A stretch of DNA of 59,301 bases from Marine Group III euryarchaeote CG-Epi4 (GTDB lineage Archaea; Thermoplasmatota; Poseidoniia; MGIII; CG-Epi1), in contig MIYX01000018.1 of NCBI GenBank assembly GCA_001875365.1, positions 1 to 59,301 on the forward strand. The letters run 5' to 3'. How positions within the stretch are numbered: position 1 is the first letter of the stretch; every line of letters starts with the position of its first letter. The position numbers and the translations under genes were made by a program. The notes beneath the pieces were generated by a model that was not told the origin of the DNA, ran no database searches, and worked only from the letters and a program-made list of their open reading frames with translations. Below are positions 57,174 through 59,301 of the stretch, in pieces.

Positions 57174-59105
57174 TTGATTATCAAACAAATATTAAGTTAC
57201 AGCATAACATTTCTATTTATTGGAATAGCTTTTTCAGGGTGCTTAGACGATACTTCTTCTAGCATTACTGATACCGAAGCCTGGGTTGACCCTATCGTTG
57301 AATCTGAAAACTGTGAAAATTGTACAGGGCTAGATCAAAACCATCAACATACTAACTTGATGCAACATTTCCTTCAAACTGACAATATAACTCTAATTGA
57401 TTATCATAATTTAAATTGCGATGGTAACGAAAAACCCCCTGCTGAACTAGATAATACTGCAGGCAGGCCTTGTTATCCCGAATACAAAAATGTAGCTCCT
57501 ACTCCTGGCGATAATTCTGAGATAGCAATTGAAGGCAATTTCCTTGAAGATTGTGTAAAAGTAGGAACGCAAGGCGGATGCTATGCGTACGTTTCAAGCT
57601 ACAACCAATTTGAAATTTTAGATATAAGTGAACCAAATAATATTATCTTGCTTTCAACATACTATGCTGAAGTAGCAAGAATAATTGATATTAAAGTAAC
57701 GCAAGATAATAATTGGGTATTGATAAACCATGAACTTACTAATTCTGAATTAGACCCCATACCAAACGATGACGATGGAAATAGTGGAGCAAATAGGCTG
57801 GATTTAATCGATGTAAGTGATAAATCTTATCCTGTGAAAAGAGCTGAATGGAATAATCCTCCAGCTGGTTTCCACAACCAAGACATACACGTATACTGTA
57901 GTAATGATATTCCAGACTGGAATACTGAAGATTGTGAAGTATTTTTGTTTGGCGCTGATCCCTACCCTGAAATAAATGGTGCCGGTCTCTATAAGGGAAC
58001 TCAAATTTTCTATGCGCCTGATGGTCTAGAGTCATTTATTCAAGGTGAGAATGAATCTAAAGAAATCGTCCGATGGGGAGGATATTCACCTGATCCTGCT
58101 ACTACATGCGGAGGTACCGTTTTCAATCATGATAATGTTATTCACAGACATCCAATTACAAATCAAATACTACTTTACGTTTCTTACTGGGATGCGGGGC
58201 TAAGAATTCTGGACGTATCAAATCCACCTCCAGTAGCTGACCCTAACGGATTGACTTGGCCTCAAAATAATGAAGTTGGAAGGTGGTTAGGTTGTCCAAC
58301 TGATTCTAGTGGATGGTATGGTCCAGAAGGTGGAGGTCATGCCGGAATGAGTGCCGAAGTATGGACCTCAAAATTGGAAGGAAATGGATGGATTCACTAT
58401 GCGGTCCCTTATGATCATTTAATTTGTAATGGAATATCAGAATACGTGGATGAGTCTGAATGGCCGGATTCATGCGGCACAGGTCCTGACGACTCCGAGT
58501 TTGGCGTAAACTGGAGACATTATACTTTGATTGCTCCTGAATATGGACAAAATGATAACCATACTGGATATCTTAGAACTATAGATACTACTGACCCTGC
58601 AGAACCATTCTTAGTTTCTGAGTGGAAATTGCCAGGTAAAGGAGTAAGAAGTGATGGCAGTGAACATGAACACCATTTCATTCCAAATATTTATATTTAT
58701 TCACCACACAATGGAGATACGGGGACAAATGGAAATGTTTATTGGACTCATTACCATGCCGGTACTTGGATAACTGGGCACGACAGAATATGGGAGACTA
58801 TAGTTTGGAAAGATGGAATAGTAAGTCCTGAACTAGGTTGGCAAGCCATAGAAAAGATGGGTACTACAGATACTCTCGGTTATTATCTACCCCATGGGCC
58901 GGATTGGCTAGATAATGCGACTGAGGAACTAGGATACGATATGGCTGACTGCTGGGCTTCATGCATGATTCCTTTCGATTGGGGATTACAGTATGATCCT
59001 AGAGGATATGTATTTGTTTCAGAAATGGTTACTGGAATTTACGTCATACAATATGATGGAGATAAGGTTCCTGAATACAATTATCCTCCTTTGTTTAACC
59101 AATGA
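57174..59105 (+). CDS. LVIVD-repeat lipoprotein
   Basis: A 643-aa secreted protein, starting at TTG because the nearby GTG meets a stop. A signal peptide ends in a lipobox, IAFSGC, so C23 would be lipidated. The body is a beta-propeller of LVIVD type: repeats end in phrases such as EILDISEPNN, LDLIDVSDKSYP, LRILDVSNPPP and LRTIDTTDPAEP. Several His-rich stretches (HNQDIHVY, HEHHFIPN, THYHAGTW) could bind metal. At least 13 cysteines probably form disulphides. It could be a cell-surface oxidoreductase or adhesion protein; no catalytic motif is certain. Its stop overlaps the next gene's ATG (ATGA). Confidence 0.78.
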   Translation: MIIKQILSYSITFLFIGIAFSGCLDDTSSSITDTEAWVDPIVESENCENCTGLDQNHQHTNLMQHFLQTDNITLIDYHNLNCDGNEKPPAELDNTAGRPCYPEYKNVAPTPGDNSEIAIEGNFLEDCVKVGTQGGCYAYVSSYNQFEILDISEPNNIILLSTYYAEVARIIDIKVTQDNNWVLINHELTNSELDPIPNDDDGNSGANRLDLIDVSDKSYPVKRAEWNNPPAGFHNQDIHVYCSNDIPDWNTEDCEVFLFGADPYPEINGAGLYKGTQIFYAPDGLESFIQGENESKEIVRWGGYSPDPATTCGGTVFNHDNVIHRHPITNQILLYVSYWDAGLRILDVSNPPPVADPNGLTWPQNNEVGRWLGCPTDSSGWYGPEGGGHAGMSAEVWTSKLEGNGWIHYAVPYDHLICNGISEYVDESEWPDSCGTGPDDSEFGVNWRHYTLIAPEYGQNDNHTGYLRTIDTTDPAEPFLVSEWKLPGKGVRSDGSEHEHHFIPNIYIYSPHNGDTGTNGNVYWTHYHAGTWITGHDRIWETIVWKDGIVSPELGWQAIEKMGTTDTLGYYLPHGPDWLDNATEELGYDMADCWASCMIPFDWGLQYDPRGYVFVSEMVTGIYVIQYDGDKVPEYNYPPLFNQ

Positions 59106-59301
59106 GTTACTTAATAATTAGTACTAGTTTAAGAGAAGGAAGCCGGAGTAAAATACTAGCCAAAACACTTACTGATACAGTAAAAGATGCTGAATTTTTT
59201 GACTTACAAAGTAACCCACTACCCATGTGTGATGGAGACAAGTGCTATGATTTGCCTGAAGTCATAGAATTTCGTAAAAAAGTAAAGAATGCTAAAGGGA
59301 T
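59102..59301 (+). CDS. NADPH-dependent FMN reductase-like flavoprotein, 5' part
   Basis: The gene runs off the window. The 66 visible residues (MSYLIISTSLREGSRSKIL, then FFDLQSNPLPMCDGD) match the start of the flavodoxin-like NADPH-dependent FMN reductase family: a first strand, a phosphate-binding ST-SLREGSRS loop, and LPxCDG before the second helix. It overlaps the lipoprotein gene by four bases. Confidence 0.78.
   Translation, partial: MSYLIISTSLREGSRSKILAKTLTDTVKDAEFFDLQSNPLPMCDGDKCYDLPEVIEFRKKVKNAKG

Noticed and set aside
1..59301. CRISPR array, insertion sequence, prophage or integrated element
   Set aside because: No spaced direct repeats, transposase, integrase, capsid or terminal repeats seen; gene content and codon use are even.

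Overview
This window looks like a low-GC, gene-dense chromosome segment of a planktonic marine euryarchaeon, most likely class Poseidoniia (Marine Group II or III). That placement is inference. The archaeal/eukaryotic-type information genes support it: MCM, Hel308, RFC large subunit, TBP, Csl4, Pop5-like RNase P subunit, eS17, Dph2, type II methionine aminopeptidase, DRG and GPN-loop GTPases, and a tRNA-Gln with encoded CCA. They sit beside bacterial-looking aerobic catabolism genes (branched-chain 2-oxoacid dehydrogenase, methylcrotonyl-CoA carboxylase, class 2 dihydroorotate dehydrogenase) and large secreted CARDB/PKD proteins and peptidases. I see no insertion sequence, phage, CRISPR array or rRNA. 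No gene-free stretch exceeds about 150 bases, and many starts are TTG or GTG.

Layout. 1-3.6 kb: 5' part of cysS, an Fpg-like glycosylase, then a four-gene run of Rab/Ras-like GTPase, V4R (Bet3/TRAPP-fold) protein, TPR protein and a 77-aa protein. 3.7-7.5 kb: mcm, a METTL5-like methyltransferase, csl4 and a small membrane protein. 7.5-17.9 kb, minus strand: a CARDB surface protein, a GPN-loop GTPase, methylglutaconyl-CoA hydratase and a three-gene methylcrotonyl-CoA carboxylase, then two tiny proteins and a PKD surface protein. 18-25.8 kb, plus strand: a SMUG1-like uracil-DNA glycosylase, an ECF-S-like/DUF4430 pair, a clostripain-like and a subtilisin-like membrane-anchored peptidase. 25.8-30.4 kb: pyrD, small membrane proteins, a GT2 glycosyltransferase, geranylgeranyl reductase and eS17. 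30.5-40 kb, plus strand: a PRC-barrel protein, tRNA-Gln, a 57-aa membrane protein plus PqqD-like protein, Dph2, TBP, an AsnB-like PP-loop enzyme, a MazG-like protein, citrate synthase, Sua5, MetAP, a ClC channel and a SAP-domain repeat protein. 40-48 kb: DRG, a Pop5-like protein, Hel308, RfcL and PolY. 48-59 kb: TrpRS, the minus-strand operon lipA-E1a-E1b-E2-E3-lipB, a LysE exporter, a thioesterase, a LVIVD-repeat lipoprotein and the start of an FMN reductase.

How the genes fit together. Secreted peptidases and a possible B12 importer suggest peptide and vitamin scavenging. The branched-chain 2-oxoacid dehydrogenase, with its own lipoate synthesis genes, and the methylcrotonyl-CoA carboxylase/hydratase cluster together cover much of leucine catabolism toward acetyl-CoA, which citrate synthase can consume.

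Most worth following up: (i) the GTPase-V4R-TPR cluster, a compact archaeal arrangement recalling the eukaryotic Rab/TRAPP module; (ii) a SAP-domain protein with five 11-residue repeats and seven PAVQAA-type repeats, preceded by a 42-aa mini-gene; (iii) the convergent rfcL/polY overlap, in which two PCNA-binding tails are encoded codon-for-codon antisense to each other.
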